NCBI RefSeq assembly: GCF_004364435.1
Contig: NZ_SOCT01000002.1
Span: 558,001-622,000 of the forward strand
DNA from: Pseudomonas sp. LP_7_YM
Lineage (GTDB): Bacteria; Pseudomonadota; Gammaproteobacteria; Pseudomonadales; Pseudomonadaceae
Length of the DNA stretch: 64,000 nt
Direction of reading: 5' to 3'
Shown: in pieces, positions 51,704 through 60,820 of the stretch
Position numbering within the stretch: the first letter of the stretch is position 1
Layout: every line of letters starts with the position of its first letter
Notes under the pieces: generated by a model
What the model was told of the DNA's origin: nothing
What the model saw: only the letters and a program-made list of their open reading frames with translations
Database searches by the model: none
Made by a program: the position numbers and the translations under genes

Positions 51704-52438
51704 GTGCCGCAGCAACCTTGGCAGATGCTGACGTGCGATGACGTTGCACGCTATGACCTGAAGATTGTGCAGGGTCACAGCGCGCGGTCTGTGATTGCCC
51801 TGCCGCATCTGCTGCGAGGCGAGACGCTGGATCGGCTGCTGTTGCAGGTCTATGGGCCGACATTGATGCCCGAGAATTTGCCGGTGCTGGTCTCGCAGTG
51901 GTTCAAGTTCTATGCGATGCAACTGATACCGCCGGTGATCGTGGCCAGCCTTGCGCGTGATATGACCTGGCCATTGCAGCTGGATCAACTGGGGTTCGCC
52001 CTGCACGAACGAGGTGTTCTCGATGGTGTGAGGTTTGAAGGGGCAGCGTGTGCCGCATCGTCGTCCGATGATCCCTTCGAGCGCTTTGCAGCGTTGCTGG
52101 AAAACCTTCAGTCAGTGATCGAGCATCTGAGCTTATATGGCGAGGTCGCGCCGACCGTACTGTGGGGCAGCGCCGGAGATTATCTGGAAACCTGTTTGCG
52201 ACAATTGACTGAGGTCGATCACCAGAGGCTGGAAATTGGCTACGGTCTCTTACGCCAGCGACTACAACCTGACGGGCGACGTAACCCGCTGTACCGGGCC
52301 ATTACCTATATAGAAGGGCCGGATGGGCTACTGATCAGACGGCGGCGCACGTGTTGTCTGAGCTATCAGGTCGAGTGGGTAGGGCGCTGCGAGCATTGCC
52401 CGTTGCAGGGCAGCCCTTTGAACATCACTGATCTGTAG
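51704..52438 (+). CDS. fhuF: Siderophore-iron reductase FhuF
   Basis: 244 residues from GTG 51704, eight bases after GGAG; an earlier frame start at 51569 would add a low-complexity leader. Ends with the diagnostic CC-x10-C-x2-C [2Fe-2S] motif in RTCCLSYQVEWVGRCEHCPL. The middle has VLWGSAGDYLE. FhuF reduces ferric siderophores in the cytoplasm to release iron. Convergent with a phosphopantetheinyl transferase gene that probably serves siderophore NRPS enzymes, so the two make functional neighbours. No Fur box identified. Confidence 0.9.
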   Translation: MPQQPWQMLTCDDVARYDLKIVQGHSARSVIALPHLLRGETLDRLLLQVYGPTLMPENLPVLVSQWFKFYAMQLIPPVIVASLARDMTWPLQLDQLGFALHERGVLDGVRFEGAACAASSSDDPFERFAALLENLQSVIEHLSLYGEVAPTVLWGSAGDYLETCLRQLTEVDHQRLEIGYGLLRQRLQPDGRRNPLYRAITYIEGPDGLLIRRRRTCCLSYQVEWVGRCEHCPLQGSPLNITDL

Positions 52439-52457
52439 GCGCTTGAGGTGTTCCTGG

Positions 52458-53183
52458 TCAGGCGGGAATGGCCACCAGGCTCAACAGCTGCCCGTCGGCC
52501 ACGCTGAATTGCGCCTCCAGCTCCTTGCCGCTGTGCCATTGCGCTGACAGATCGATCTTCAACCGTAGCCGTGCGCTGCCGTCTTCCGACCACGCAAGCA
52601 ATTCGGCGTCTTCGAAATAAAAACGCTTGAGCACGATAGGGTAGAGGGCCTTGAACAGCGCCTCCTTGAGCGAAAACGTCAATGTCACCGCCAGCCCCGG
52701 CTGCTGCTTGGGGTTGGCGTTCAGGCGCTGCATTTCGTCGGAGGTCAGGATTTCCCCGGCCAGTCTTGATGCCCGGTCGTTGCTCATGAGCTGTTCGAGG
52801 TCCATGCCCAGCCCTCGCCAATGCTGCTTGTGGGCAACGATAGCGGCTGCCGAACCGCTGCTGTGGGTGATCGAGCCGCACAGGTCCTGTGGCCAGACCG
52901 GCGCGCGGTCTTCACCAATCGGCGGCACCTGTTCACGCCCGTCCAGTTGCCGCATCGCTTCGCGCGCACACAGGCGCCCGGCGAAAAACTCCGCCTGACG
53001 CTTGGCGACGGAACGCTGGATGCTCGCAGGAGGTTCGATCAGGCAGCGCTGAAAGTCACCCTCGACAAGCTTTTGGGGGGCGAAGCGGGCGCTGACCAAG
53101 ACCGTATTGGCCAGTGCCTGAGGCAGGGGCCAGTGGGTGGTGAGGACAGGGCAGCAGGACGGGAGAAATGGAGATTGGCTCAT
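52458..53183 (-). CDS. 4'-phosphopantetheinyl transferase, EntD/PcpS type
   Basis: 241 residues from ATG 53183 (MSQSPFLPS). Signature blocks: KRQAEFFAGRLCAREAM, SITHSSG, GMDLEQL (magnesium-binding Asp-Glu) and FSLKEALFKALYPI (the W/F-S-x-K-E-A-x-x-K motif). It transfers the phosphopantetheine arm of CoA to carrier domains; in Pseudomonas one enzyme of this type (PcpS) often serves both fatty acid and siderophore synthesis. Whether this is the sole one cannot be told here. Confidence 0.88.
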   Translation of the reverse strand: MSQSPFLPSCCPVLTTHWPLPQALANTVLVSARFAPQKLVEGDFQRCLIEPPASIQRSVAKRQAEFFAGRLCAREAMRQLDGREQVPPIGEDRAPVWPQDLCGSITHSSGSAAAIVAHKQHWRGLGMDLEQLMSNDRASRLAGEILTSDEMQRLNANPKQQPGLAVTLTFSLKEALFKALYPIVLKRFYFEDAELLAWSEDGSARLRLKIDLSAQWHSGKELEAQFSVADGQLLSLVAIPA

Positions 53184-53318
53184 GGGCGGCATTTTGCCGC
53201 GAGATCGGCGCAATGTCATTCAAGCTGGACGCCGCGCCTGAGGCCAGCGCTGGATCTGTGAAGGTGAGCCTCACGACGGCGGCGTTTCAACCGCTGAAAT
53301 CAGCGAATGTACGGGCGC

Positions 53319-53346
53319 TATCGTGAGCAAGCTCACCCCCACAGGG
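53319..53346 (-). repeat. Single REP unit
   Basis: TATCGTGAGCAAGCTCACCC followed by CCACAGGG, with the GTGAGCAAGCTCAC palindrome; a variant of the REP at 4508. It lies between the transferase start and the dienelactone hydrolase stop. Confidence 0.7.
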
Positions 53347-53450
53347 ATCAGGTCAGCTCCAGATTTCGGGGTGCCTGACACACGAGCATTCCACAGCAAA
53401 CTGGCGCCTGCAGTGCTCCGCGTAGGCCGCCGATTTGTTGTTGCACTCAA

Positions 53451-54257
53451 TTACAGCGTCGAGTTCCTCGCGAACTGCTCTTTGAGGAAGGCCTTCATGT
53501 CCGCCCACGAACTCATGTCTGCCTTTTCGTTGTAGCCGATGTCCGGCCCGCCATGATCGCCGTGGCTCAGCTTATCGGCGTCGGGGTTGGTGAAGCCGTG
53601 CTTGGCGCCGTCGATGCCGACGAATTTGTAGTCAGCCTTGGCCGCTTCCATTTCCTTTTTGAAATCCGCGACGTTTTGCGGCGTGACCATGCTGTCGGCG
53701 TTGCCGTGTTCGATCAGCATGGGCGTTTTGGTCACGCCTTCTTTTGCCGGCGTCTTGGTGGTCAGCGCACCATGGAAGCTGACCACTGCGGCCAATGGTT
53801 CACCCCGACGTGCCGCGTCCAGCACCACGGCCCCGCCCAAGCAATAACCGATGGCAGCAATTTTTTGCGGATTGGTTTCAGGCTGCTTCTTCAACTGCTC
53901 GAGCCCGGCGTCGAAGCGCTTGGCCGAGGCGTCGGCATCTGCGGTCGCGGCTTTCATGAAGGCCATGGCGTCTTTCGGGTGTTCGGTGTTCTTGCCTTCG
54001 CCGTACATGTCGATGGCCATGGCGCTGTAGCCCAGCACAGCCAGATCGCGGGCGCGACGCTTGGCGTAATCGTTCAGGCCCCACCATTCGTGCACCACCA
54101 CGATGCCAGGACGCGGTCCTTTGATTGCATCGTCGTAGGCGTAGTAGCCGACCAGTTTGGTGCCGTCGGCGCTTTGGTAATCGATGGTGCGGGTTTTGAC
54201 TTCTGCCTGAGCGAGGCCTGCCAGGCACATGAGGGTGAGGGCAATCAGAAAACGCAT
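53451..54257 (-). CDS. Secreted dienelactone hydrolase family protein
   Basis: 268 residues from ATG 54257, GAAGGAG upstream; signal peptide MCLAGLAQA. Alpha/beta-hydrolase with nucleophile elbow GYCLGGAVVLDAAR (Cys about residue 145 in the DLH family), oxyanion region VVHEWWGLNDYAKRRARDLA, acid Asp in EHGNADSMV, and His in KHGFTNPDAD. Predicted periplasmic hydrolase of lactone or ester substrates. Divergent from oprH, with the PhoP-box array between them. Confidence 0.85.
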   Translation of the reverse strand: MRFLIALTLMCLAGLAQAEVKTRTIDYQSADGTKLVGYYAYDDAIKGPRPGIVVVHEWWGLNDYAKRRARDLAVLGYSAMAIDMYGEGKNTEHPKDAMAFMKAATADADASAKRFDAGLEQLKKQPETNPQKIAAIGYCLGGAVVLDAARRGEPLAAVVSFHGALTTKTPAKEGVTKTPMLIEHGNADSMVTPQNVADFKKEMEAAKADYKFVGIDGAKHGFTNPDADKLSHGDHGGPDIGYNEKADMSSWADMKAFLKEQFARNSTL

Positions 54258-54341
54258 GTTTTTCTCCTTCGTTAGTCGTCGGGGTTCAACATCACTCGCA
54301 AAGTGGACTGATGAACCGCCGGATTTATCCATTGGCAGCGG

Positions 54342-54380
54342 TTCAGCCCAAGTTCAGTGAGTGTTCAGTGGGAGTTCAGC
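54342..54380 (+). promoter_or_regulatory. PhoP-box array upstream of oprH
   Basis: GTTCAG occurs four times at exactly 11-base intervals (54342, 54353, 54364, 54375). PhoP binds direct GTTTA-like hexamers with an 11-base period; oprH-phoP-phoQ is autoregulated by PhoP under low magnesium in Pseudomonas. Position about 60-100 bases before the oprH start fits an activator site. Four half-sites suggest two dimers. Confidence 0.7.
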
Positions 54381-54442
54381 GATGAACGATTACCTTGGGC
54401 CCCGTACTCACAACAAGCGCGTGACGCTATAAGGAAATATTC

Positions 54443-55051
54443 ATGCTCAAGTTCAATCAGTTCGTACTCGCTCTGGCTTTCATCAGTGGCAGTGCAGTCG
54501 CTCAAGCCTCTGAGGGTAGCAGTACATTCGGCGGTGTCACCTATGGCAACACCAGCGACAAGATTTCCAAATCCAACAACCTCAACCGCAACCTGAACAA
54601 CCCCAATGCGGACGGGATCATCGGCAAAGACGGCACATGGGGCGTGCGGCTGGGTCAGCAAACTCAGGCCGGGCGTTACTACGCCACTTACGACAACGTT
54701 TCCGGCAATCACAATGGCCTGAAGCTGCGTCAGGAAAACCTGCTCGGCAGCTACGACGCGTTCATGCCGATTACTCCCTCTACCAAACTCTTCGGCGGCG
54801 GTACGCTGGGGTTCACCAAGCTGACCCAGGAGTCGCGTGGCAGCAGTCGCGACACCGGAATGGGTTACTCTGCGGGCCTGCAGGCCGGCGTTCTCCAACA
54901 GGTTTCGCAAAACGCTTCGGTCGAGTTGGGTTATCGTTACCTGCGCAGCAACGCCAGTACCGAAGTCTCACCACACGGCGTGTCCAAGGTGGGGTCGCTG
55001 AAACTCGACAGCAGCGCTCAGACTTACCTGGCTGCGAACTATAATTTCTGA
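54443..55051 (+). CDS. oprH: Outer membrane protein OprH
   Basis: 202 residues, signal peptide through QAS. Matches the P. aeruginosa OprH pattern closely: KSNNLNRNLNNPN, GTWGVRLGQQ, GRYYATYDNVSG, NLLGSYDAFMP, TKLFGGGTLG, ELGYRYLRSNAST, and the C-terminal LAANYNF ending in Phe. OprH is an eight-stranded barrel that stabilises LPS when magnesium is scarce. First gene of oprH-phoP-phoQ, with AAGGAA before ATG 54443. Confidence 0.95.
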   Translation: MLKFNQFVLALAFISGSAVAQASEGSSTFGGVTYGNTSDKISKSNNLNRNLNNPNADGIIGKDGTWGVRLGQQTQAGRYYATYDNVSGNHNGLKLRQENLLGSYDAFMPITPSTKLFGGGTLGFTKLTQESRGSSRDTGMGYSAGLQAGVLQQVSQNASVELGYRYLRSNASTEVSPHGVSKVGSLKLDSSAQTYLAANYNF

Positions 55052-55149
55052 TCGTCAGATGGCTGGAAACTGCCGGGCGCATGCTTGACGTGCGCCCGGC
55101 AGGCTTATATCAGGGCTGTCCACCGCGACAGCAGGTTGAGGAAAATTGC

Positions 55150-55827
55150 ATGAAACTGCTGGTTGTCGAAGATGAAGCCCTGTTGCGCCATCATTTGCAG
55201 ACCCGCCTGACCGAAAGCGGCCACGTGGTGGAAGCGGTGGGCAATGCCGAGGAGGCGCTGTATCAGGCCGGGCAGTTCAACCATGATCTGGCGGTCATCG
55301 ACCTGGGCCTGCCGGGCATCGGCGGCCTGGACCTGATTCGTCAGCTGCGCGCGCAGAACAAGGCCTTCCCGATCCTGATCCTCACGGCTCGCGGCAACTG
55401 GCAGGACAAGGTCGAGGGCCTGGCCGCCGGTGCCGACGATTACGTGGTCAAGCCGTTTCAGTTCGAAGAACTCGAAGCGCGGATGAACGCGCTGCTGCGC
55501 CGCTCCAGCGGTTTTACCCAGTCGATGATCGTTGCCGGGCCGCTGACGCTGGACATCAACCGCAAGCAGGCCTCGCTGGACGAACAGCCGCTGGCGCTGA
55601 CGGCTTACGAATACCGGATTCTGGAATACCTCATGCGCCACCATCAGCAAGTGGTGCCCAAAGAGCGCCTGATGGAGCAGTTGTACCCGGATGACGACGA
55701 GCGCGATCCGAACGTGATCGAAGTTCTGGTGGGCCGACTGCGGCGCAAGCTCGAAGGCCCTTTGGAGTTCAAACCGATCGATACCGTGCGCGGTCTGGGT
55801 TATCTGTTCACTGAGCGCTGCCGATGA
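55150..55827 (+). CDS. phoP: Response regulator PhoP
   Basis: 225 residues from ATG 55150 (GAGG upstream). Receiver domain residues 1-115 with the acidic pair EDE, phosphoacceptor Asp in LAVIDLGLPG (about 51), Thr in ILTARG and Lys in VVKPF; OmpR-type winged helix in residues 125-222 (TAYEYRILEYLMRHHQQVVP; EVLVGRLRRKLEG). Overlaps phoQ by ATGA. Downstream of oprH, so it is PhoP as known for Pseudomonas. Confidence 0.95.
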   Translation: MKLLVVEDEALLRHHLQTRLTESGHVVEAVGNAEEALYQAGQFNHDLAVIDLGLPGIGGLDLIRQLRAQNKAFPILILTARGNWQDKVEGLAAGADDYVVKPFQFEELEARMNALLRRSSGFTQSMIVAGPLTLDINRKQASLDEQPLALTAYEYRILEYLMRHHQQVVPKERLMEQLYPDDDERDPNVIEVLVGRLRRKLEGPLEFKPIDTVRGLGYLFTERCR

Positions 55828-57167
55828 TTCGATCGCTGCGCGTTCGATTGATGCTGGCCGCCGCGACGCTGGCGGTCATCTTCATGCTGTTGATGTTGCC
55901 CGCCTTGCAGAGCGCTTTCAGTCTGGCGCTGGAAAACGCCATCGAAAAACGCCTGGCGTCCGACGTGACGACGCTGATCTCTGCCGCGCGGGTCGAGGAT
56001 GACCGGCTACTCATGCCGACGCTGCTCCCCGGAGAGCAGTTCAGCCTGCCGGATAGTCGTCTGCTCGGCTACATCTATAACCGCGCCGGCAAGCTGGTGT
56101 GGCGTTCCCGCGCCAGCGAAGACGAAGCCATCGACTATCAGCCGCGCTACGACGGGCTGGGCACCGAATTCGCCAAGATCCGCCAGCCCAATGGCGAGGA
56201 GTTCTTCGTTTACGACGTCGAGATCAAGCTGCTGGGCGGGCGAAACGCCGCGTACAGCATCGTCGCCGTGCAACCGGTGCGTGAGTATCAGCAAACCATT
56301 TCCGGGCTGCGCAAGAAGCTCTATCTGGGCTTCGGTGGCGCATTGCTGGTGCTGCTCATCCTGCTCTGGGTTGGTCTGACCTGGAGCCTGCGCTCGCTCA
56401 GAGGCATGAGCCAGGAACTGGACCAGGTAGAGGCCGGCTCCCGGGAAAGTCTCAGCGAAGAACACCCCAGCGAACTACTGCGCCTGACCAACTCCCTCAA
56501 CCGACTGTTGCGCAGTGAGCGCGAGCAGCGCATTCGATACCGCGACTCGCTGGGCGATCTGGCCCATAGCCTGAAGACGCCGCTGGCGGTATTGCAGGGC
56601 GTCAGCGAAACCATCGCCAAGCGTCCCGAGGATCTGGAGCAGGCGCGCATTCTGCAATCGCAGATCGAGCGCATGAGTCAGCAGATCGGCTATCAGTTGC
56701 AACGCGCCAGCCTGCGCAAAAGCGGGCTGGTGCGGTATCACGTGGCGTTGAAGCCGGTGGTCGAGAGTCTGTGCAATACCCTGGACAAGGTGTACCGCGA
56801 CAAGCGCGTGGGGGTCACGCAGGACTTGCCGGACGATTGTCAGGTGCAGATGGAAGAGGGCGCGTTGCTCGAAATGCTCGGCAACTTGCTGGAGAACGCC
56901 TACCGGCTGTGTCTGGGCGAGGTGCGCGTCAGTTGGCGGCCTTCGATGATGGGCGATGAATTGCTCATCGAAGACGACGGCCCGGGTGTGCCACACAGCC
57001 AGCGGGCACGAATTCTCGAGCGAGGCGAAAGGCTGGACCGACAGAATCCCGGCCAGGGCATTGGTCTGGCGGTGGTCAAGGACATCATCGAAAGCTACGG
57101 CGCGCAGCTGACCCTGGGCGATTCGGACCTGGGTGGCGCGGCATTCAGGATTCAGTTTGCGATCTAG
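55824..57167 (+). CDS. phoQ: Sensor histidine kinase PhoQ
   Basis: 447 residues. Membrane helix near 10-30 (LMLAAATLAVIFMLLMLPAL), periplasmic sensor with acidic stretch (RASEDEAIDYQPRYD) as needed for divalent-cation binding, second helix about 170-190 (LGFGGALLVLLILLWVGLTW), HAMP-like linker, phosphoacceptor His in DLAHSLKTPLAVLQG (about 250), and ATPase boxes N (LLENAYRL), G1 (EDDGPGVP) and G2 (NPGQGIGLAVV). Senses low magnesium and cationic peptides and phosphorylates PhoP. Confidence 0.94.
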   Translation: MIRSLRVRLMLAAATLAVIFMLLMLPALQSAFSLALENAIEKRLASDVTTLISAARVEDDRLLMPTLLPGEQFSLPDSRLLGYIYNRAGKLVWRSRASEDEAIDYQPRYDGLGTEFAKIRQPNGEEFFVYDVEIKLLGGRNAAYSIVAVQPVREYQQTISGLRKKLYLGFGGALLVLLILLWVGLTWSLRSLRGMSQELDQVEAGSRESLSEEHPSELLRLTNSLNRLLRSEREQRIRYRDSLGDLAHSLKTPLAVLQGVSETIAKRPEDLEQARILQSQIERMSQQIGYQLQRASLRKSGLVRYHVALKPVVESLCNTLDKVYRDKRVGVTQDLPDDCQVQMEEGALLEMLGNLLENAYRLCLGEVRVSWRPSMMGDELLIEDDGPGVPHSQRARILERGERLDRQNPGQGIGLAVVKDIIESYGAQLTLGDSDLGGAAFRIQFAI

Positions 57168-57416
57168 GTTTGGTGATCGGGCCATACCTGCAGCCGCATT
57201 CGCCAGCAACCGTGTCCCTGCGACAATGCTGAAGGTTGTTTCTCTACATATAGCTCATTTGCCCGCACGCAGGTCCAGCCACCCCGCAGACCCTGTAGGA
57301 GAAGTCGGAGGTTACGACGGCAGCGAACGCGGTCGTTGGCCACAGATGAGCTACCTGACACCCCGAATTCGTCCAGCTCCGCCCCGCGGTTACTAACCCA
57401 GCCGAATATATAGAAA

Positions 57417-57471
57417 GGCGGATACCCGCCAGTGAAGGCGGTATTTTGTCGCTAATGGGCGGAAATCCGCC
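57417..57471 (+). promoter_or_regulatory. Two DctD-like upstream activator sites
   Basis: GGCGGATACCCGCC at 57417-57430 and GGCGGAAATCCGCC at 57458-57471 are inverted repeats 41 bases apart (about four helical turns), 80-130 bases upstream of the sigma-54 promoter. The second contains GCGGAAATCCGC, the core I recall from rhizobial DctD sites of dctA. This suggests activation by DctB/DctD in response to C4-dicarboxylates; those regulator genes are not in the window. Confidence 0.65.
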
Positions 57472-57548
57472 ATTACGGCCCTGCTGTTTCGTCTATCGTT
57501 AACCAGGCAGTTCATACTGGCCGCGGCTTGCAGCAAGCCGGTAAAAGA

Positions 57549-57564
57549 TGGCGCGGTGCTTGCA
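57549..57564 (+). promoter_or_regulatory. Sigma-54 promoter of dctA
   Basis: TGGCGCGGTGCTTGCA fits the consensus TGGCACG-N4-TTGCA in all but one position, with exactly ten bases between the invariant GG and GC. It lies 126 bases before the dctA start and downstream of the activator sites, as expected for an RpoN-dependent promoter. Confidence 0.8.
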
Positions 57565-57689
57565 TTAATGGGCGCAGAGGTCTGCCGCGCGCAACTCGAC
57601 AACAACAAATCCCTCCGAGCAGGTGGGTTCGCACTTTAGGCATCGGTGTATCAGCAATGATTCAGGCCGAGGCTCTTGAGGAAACTGCA

Positions 57690-59024
57690 ATGACGACTCG
57701 TCAGCCAATCTACAAATCCCTGTACGCCCAGGTGATCGTTGCAATCATCATCGGTATTGCCCTCGGTCACTGGTATCCCGAAACCGCCGTTCAGCTCAAA
57801 CCCTTTGGTGACGCGTTCATCAAGCTGATCAAAATGGTCATCGCCCCCATCATCTTCTGCACCGTCGTCAGCGGTATCGCTGGCATGCAGAGCATGAAGT
57901 CCGTGGGCAAGACCGGTGGTTACGCACTGCTCTACTTCGAAATCGTGTCGACCATTTCCCTGTTTATCGGTCTGATCGTGGTCAACGTCGTGCAGCCTGG
58001 CGCTGGCATGCACATCGACCCGGCGACTCTGGATGCCTCGAAAATCGCTTCCTACGTGACCGCGAGCAAGGACCAGACAGTCGTCAACTTCCTGCTCAAC
58101 GTGATCCCGGGCACCATCGTCGGCGCGTTTGCCAACGGCGACATCCTGCAAGTGCTGATGTTCTCGGTAATCTTCGGTTTTGCCCTGCATCGCCTGGGTG
58201 CCTACGGCAAGCCGCTTCTGGATTTCATCGATCGCTTCGCCCACGTCATGTTCAACATCATCAACATGATCATGAAGCTGGCGCCATTGGGTGCATTGGG
58301 CGCAATGGCCTTTACCATTGGCGCTTACGGTGTGAGCTCGCTGGTGCAACTGGGCCAGTTGATGCTGTGCTTCTACATCACCTGCCTGTTGTTCGTGCTT
58401 GTGGTGTTGGGCTCCATCGCTCGGGCGCACGGCTTCAACATCCTGAAGCTGATCAAGTACATCCGCGAAGAACTGCTGATCGTGCTGGGGACTTCCTCGT
58501 CTGAATCGGCTCTGCCACGCATGCTGGTGAAGATGGAGCGTCTGGGCGCGAAGAAATCCGTTGTGGGTCTGGTGATCCCGACCGGTTACTCGTTCAACCT
58601 GGACGGTACGTCGATCTACCTGACCATGGCGGCCGTGTTCATCGCGCAGGCGACTGACACCCACATGGATATCACCCAACAGATCACCCTGCTGGCTGTT
58701 CTGTTGCTGTCCTCCAAAGGCGCTGCTGGCGTCACCGGTTCGGGCTTCATCGTGCTGGCCGCTACGCTCTCGGCGGTCGGTCATCTGCCGGTAGCCGGTC
58801 TGGCGCTGATTCTGGGTATCGACCGCTTCATGTCCGAAGCACGCGCCCTCACCAATCTGGTGGGTAACGCTGTGGCGACGCTGGTCGTGGCCAAGTGGGT
58901 TAAGGAACTGGACGTGCCGCAGATGCAGGCAGAGTTGGCCTCGGGCGGACGCGCCATCGATCAAACCGTACCGCAGGACGATCTGGGCGTGGCTGAAGGC
59001 CCTGCTTCGGTAGGCCGTCCCTGA
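57690..59024 (+). CDS. dctA: C4-dicarboxylate:H+/Na+ symporter DctA
   Basis: 444 residues from ATG 57690 with TTGAGGA upstream; the frame extends back to 57528 but the family starts here ([20 protein letters not shown]). Glutamate/dicarboxylate transporter fold: serine-rich re-entrant loop [15 protein letters not shown], the motif [20 protein letters not shown], and [20 protein letters not shown] in the last helix. Imports succinate, fumarate and malate. Sigma-54 promoter and DctD-type sites upstream; strong terminator downstream. Confidence 0.96.
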   Translation: MTTRQPIYKSLYAQVIVAIIIGIALGHWYPETAVQLKPFGDAFIKLIKMVIAPIIFCTVVSGIAGMQSMKSVGKTGGYALLYFEIVSTISLFIGLIVVNVVQPGAGMHIDPATLDASKIASYVTASKDQTVVNFLLNVIPGTIVGAFANGDILQVLMFSVIFGFALHRLGAYGKPLLDFIDRFAHVMFNIINMIMKLAPLGALGAMAFTIGAYGVSSLVQLGQLMLCFYITCLLFVLVVLGSIARAHGFNILKLIKYIREELLIVLGTSSSESALPRMLVKMERLGAKKSVVGLVIPTGYSFNLDGTSIYLTMAAVFIAQATDTHMDITQQITLLAVLLLSSKGAAGVTGSGFIVLAATLSAVGHLPVAGLALILGIDRFMSEARALTNLVGNAVATLVVAKWVKELDVPQMQAELASGGRAIDQTVPQDDLGVAEGPASVGRP

Positions 59025-59046
59025 TCGGTTAGCCTCGTTCTGAAAT

Positions 59047-59083
59047 AAAAAGCCCGCCCACGGCTAACCGGGACGGGCTTTTT
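59047..59083 (+). terminator. Intrinsic terminator of dctA
   Basis: AAAAAGCCCG and CGGGCTTTTT pair around a 17-base, partly paired loop (CACGG/CCGGG), ending in a T-run; the A-run lets it act in both directions, which suits the convergent sprT gene. Confidence 0.9.
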
Positions 59084-59144
59084 GTTGGCTGAAAAAGGCC
59101 CATGACCTGTAGGCGTGAGGCTCTCTTGAGCGACAGCCAGAGGG

Positions 59145-59639
59145 TTATTCCACTCGCGTCTGGCCGCTGAACACCAGAATCTCCCGACACCGGCGACACA
59201 GATACCGGCGTCCCTTGCGCACCAGCTGGTGCCGCTGCAAAGAGAACGGAAAATCGCTGTCCGGGCAGGGGCAGCGGTAGATATAGCGGGTCACGCTGCG
59301 GCGCTGGATTTCGTAGGTGTGGCAGCGGTTGGGCGGCAGTTCGTACACGCCCCGCATGATCAGCTGCCATTCCTCGCCGTGGGGCGCGATGGTGTCGCCA
59401 AACAGCTGATGGGCAACCAGATGCGCGACTTCATGGGCCACCGTCTGACGCAGGAAGTCGTCACTGTTTTCCCGGTACAACTGCGGATTGAAGCGCAGCA
59501 TGTTTTCATGCAGATGCGCCACGCCGGCCTTCTGGCCGCGCAACTTGAGGCTGACGACAGGGCGTTTGAAAGGGCGTTTGAAGAAATCTTCGGCTTGTTG
59601 GTAACAGGATTCGACGCGGGTATTGAGTGGTTCGAGCAT
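59145..59639 (-). CDS. sprT: SprT-family zinc metalloprotease-like protein
   Basis: 164 residues. Zincin motif HEVAH at residues 69-73, followed by HGEEW carrying the third ligand; C-terminal zinc ribbon with CPCPDSDF and YLCRRCRE. N-terminal helices match the SprT family, the bacterial relatives of SPRTN. Cellular role in bacteria poorly known. Length normal. Convergent with dctA. Confidence 0.92.
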   Translation of the reverse strand: MLEPLNTRVESCYQQAEDFFKRPFKRPVVSLKLRGQKAGVAHLHENMLRFNPQLYRENSDDFLRQTVAHEVAHLVAHQLFGDTIAPHGEEWQLIMRGVYELPPNRCHTYEIQRRSVTRYIYRCPCPDSDFPFSLQRHQLVRKGRRYLCRRCREILVFSGQTRVE

Positions 59640-59873
59640 GCTTCATCGGTCTCCAGAGGACGCGAGTATGCCGCAAAGTGGGCGTTGGCCGAAAACCCGA
59701 GGCGCCGAATGGTCGGTCCATCCGATCCAGTCCGGCTCGTCGGACGGCGGTTTGATTGCATGAAATGCTGAAACGGCGCGACGCTTTCAGGGCCAACAGG
59801 CATTACCCACTTAAAGGTTTATGCGTAAAATACCGCCCCCTTCCTTAAGTCACAGCGAGCGGACGACAGCGCC

Positions 59874-60698
59874 ATGGGCACCCTTTCAGTCAACCAGAAC
59901 AAACTGCAGAAACGTCTGCGTCGGCTTGCGGGCGAAGCGGTGGCCGATTTCAGCATGATTGAAGAGGGCGACAAGGTCATGGTCTGCCTGTCCGGCGGCA
60001 AGGACAGTTACACGATGCTCGACGTGCTGCTGCATCTGCAGAAGGTCGCGCCGATCAAATTCGAAATCGTTGCCGTGAACATGGACCAGAAACAACCTGG
60101 CTTCCCGGAGCACGTGCTGCCTGCCTACTTGAAAGAACAGGGCGTCGAATACCACATCGTCGAAAAAGACACTTACTCGGTGGTCAAGGAACTGATTCCG
60201 GAAGGCAAAACGACGTGCTCGCTGTGTTCACGCCTGCGTCGCGGCACGCTGTACACCTTTGCCGACGAAATCGGCGCGACCAAGATGGCGCTGGGGCATC
60301 ACCGTGACGACATCGTCGAGACCTTCTTCCTGAACATGTTTTTCAACGGCAACCTCAAGGCAATGCCGCCTAAATTGCGTGCCGACGATGGCCGCAATGT
60401 GGTCATCCGCCCGCTGGCGTACTGCGCCGAGAAGGACATCCAGGCCTATTCGGACATGAAACAATTCCCGATCATCCCGTGCAATCTGTGCGGTTCGCAG
60501 GAGAACCTGCAGCGTCAGGTGGTCAAGGACATGCTTCAGGAATGGGATCGCAAGACGCCAGGCCGTTCGGAAATGATCTTCCGCAGCCTGCAAAACGTCG
60601 TGCCATCGCAGTTGGCGGATCGCAACCTGTTCGATTTCACCAACCTGCGTATCGACGAAACCGCAGCTTCGCGGTTCGTGAATGTGGTGACTATCTGA
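59874..60698 (+). CDS. ttcA: tRNA 2-thiocytidine synthetase TtcA
   Basis: 274 residues. PP-loop [16 protein letters not shown] at about residues 40-55, cysteine pair [10 protein letters not shown] (about 114) and [12 protein letters not shown] (about 206) that hold the iron-sulphur cluster, and [16 protein letters not shown] typical of the family. It thiolates cytidine 32 of certain tRNAs using ATP. Single gene, followed by a hairpin. Confidence 0.96.
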   Translation: MGTLSVNQNKLQKRLRRLAGEAVADFSMIEEGDKVMVCLSGGKDSYTMLDVLLHLQKVAPIKFEIVAVNMDQKQPGFPEHVLPAYLKEQGVEYHIVEKDTYSVVKELIPEGKTTCSLCSRLRRGTLYTFADEIGATKMALGHHRDDIVETFFLNMFFNGNLKAMPPKLRADDGRNVVIRPLAYCAEKDIQAYSDMKQFPIIPCNLCGSQENLQRQVVKDMLQEWDRKTPGRSEMIFRSLQNVVPSQLADRNLFDFTNLRIDETAASRFVNVVTI

Positions 60699-60738
60699 CG
60701 CCTTGCCGCAAGCGCGTAGAGTGAGGCTTGCTCAGCTG

Positions 60739-60769
60739 GACACCGATGATGCCTCGATCGCTCGGTGTC
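60739..60769 (+). terminator. Probable terminator after ttcA
   Basis: GACACCGA and TCGGTGTC form an 8-bp stem with a 15-base loop, followed by TCGCTTTA. It sits 40 bases after the ttcA stop and before the convergent glycosylase gene. Confidence 0.55.
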
Positions 60770-60820
60770 TCGCTTTATAACGCGCTCAGCGGATGTCGGC
60801 CGTGGACGTGCGCAGGCAGA

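Noticed and set aside
57518..57532. Alternative sigma-54 element TGGCCGCGGCTTGCA
   Set aside because: GG to GC spacing is nine bases rather than ten; the element at 57549 fits better.
57651..58964. 437-codon open frame opposite dctA
   Set aside because: His/Gln/Asp-rich antisense translation; dctA is unambiguous.
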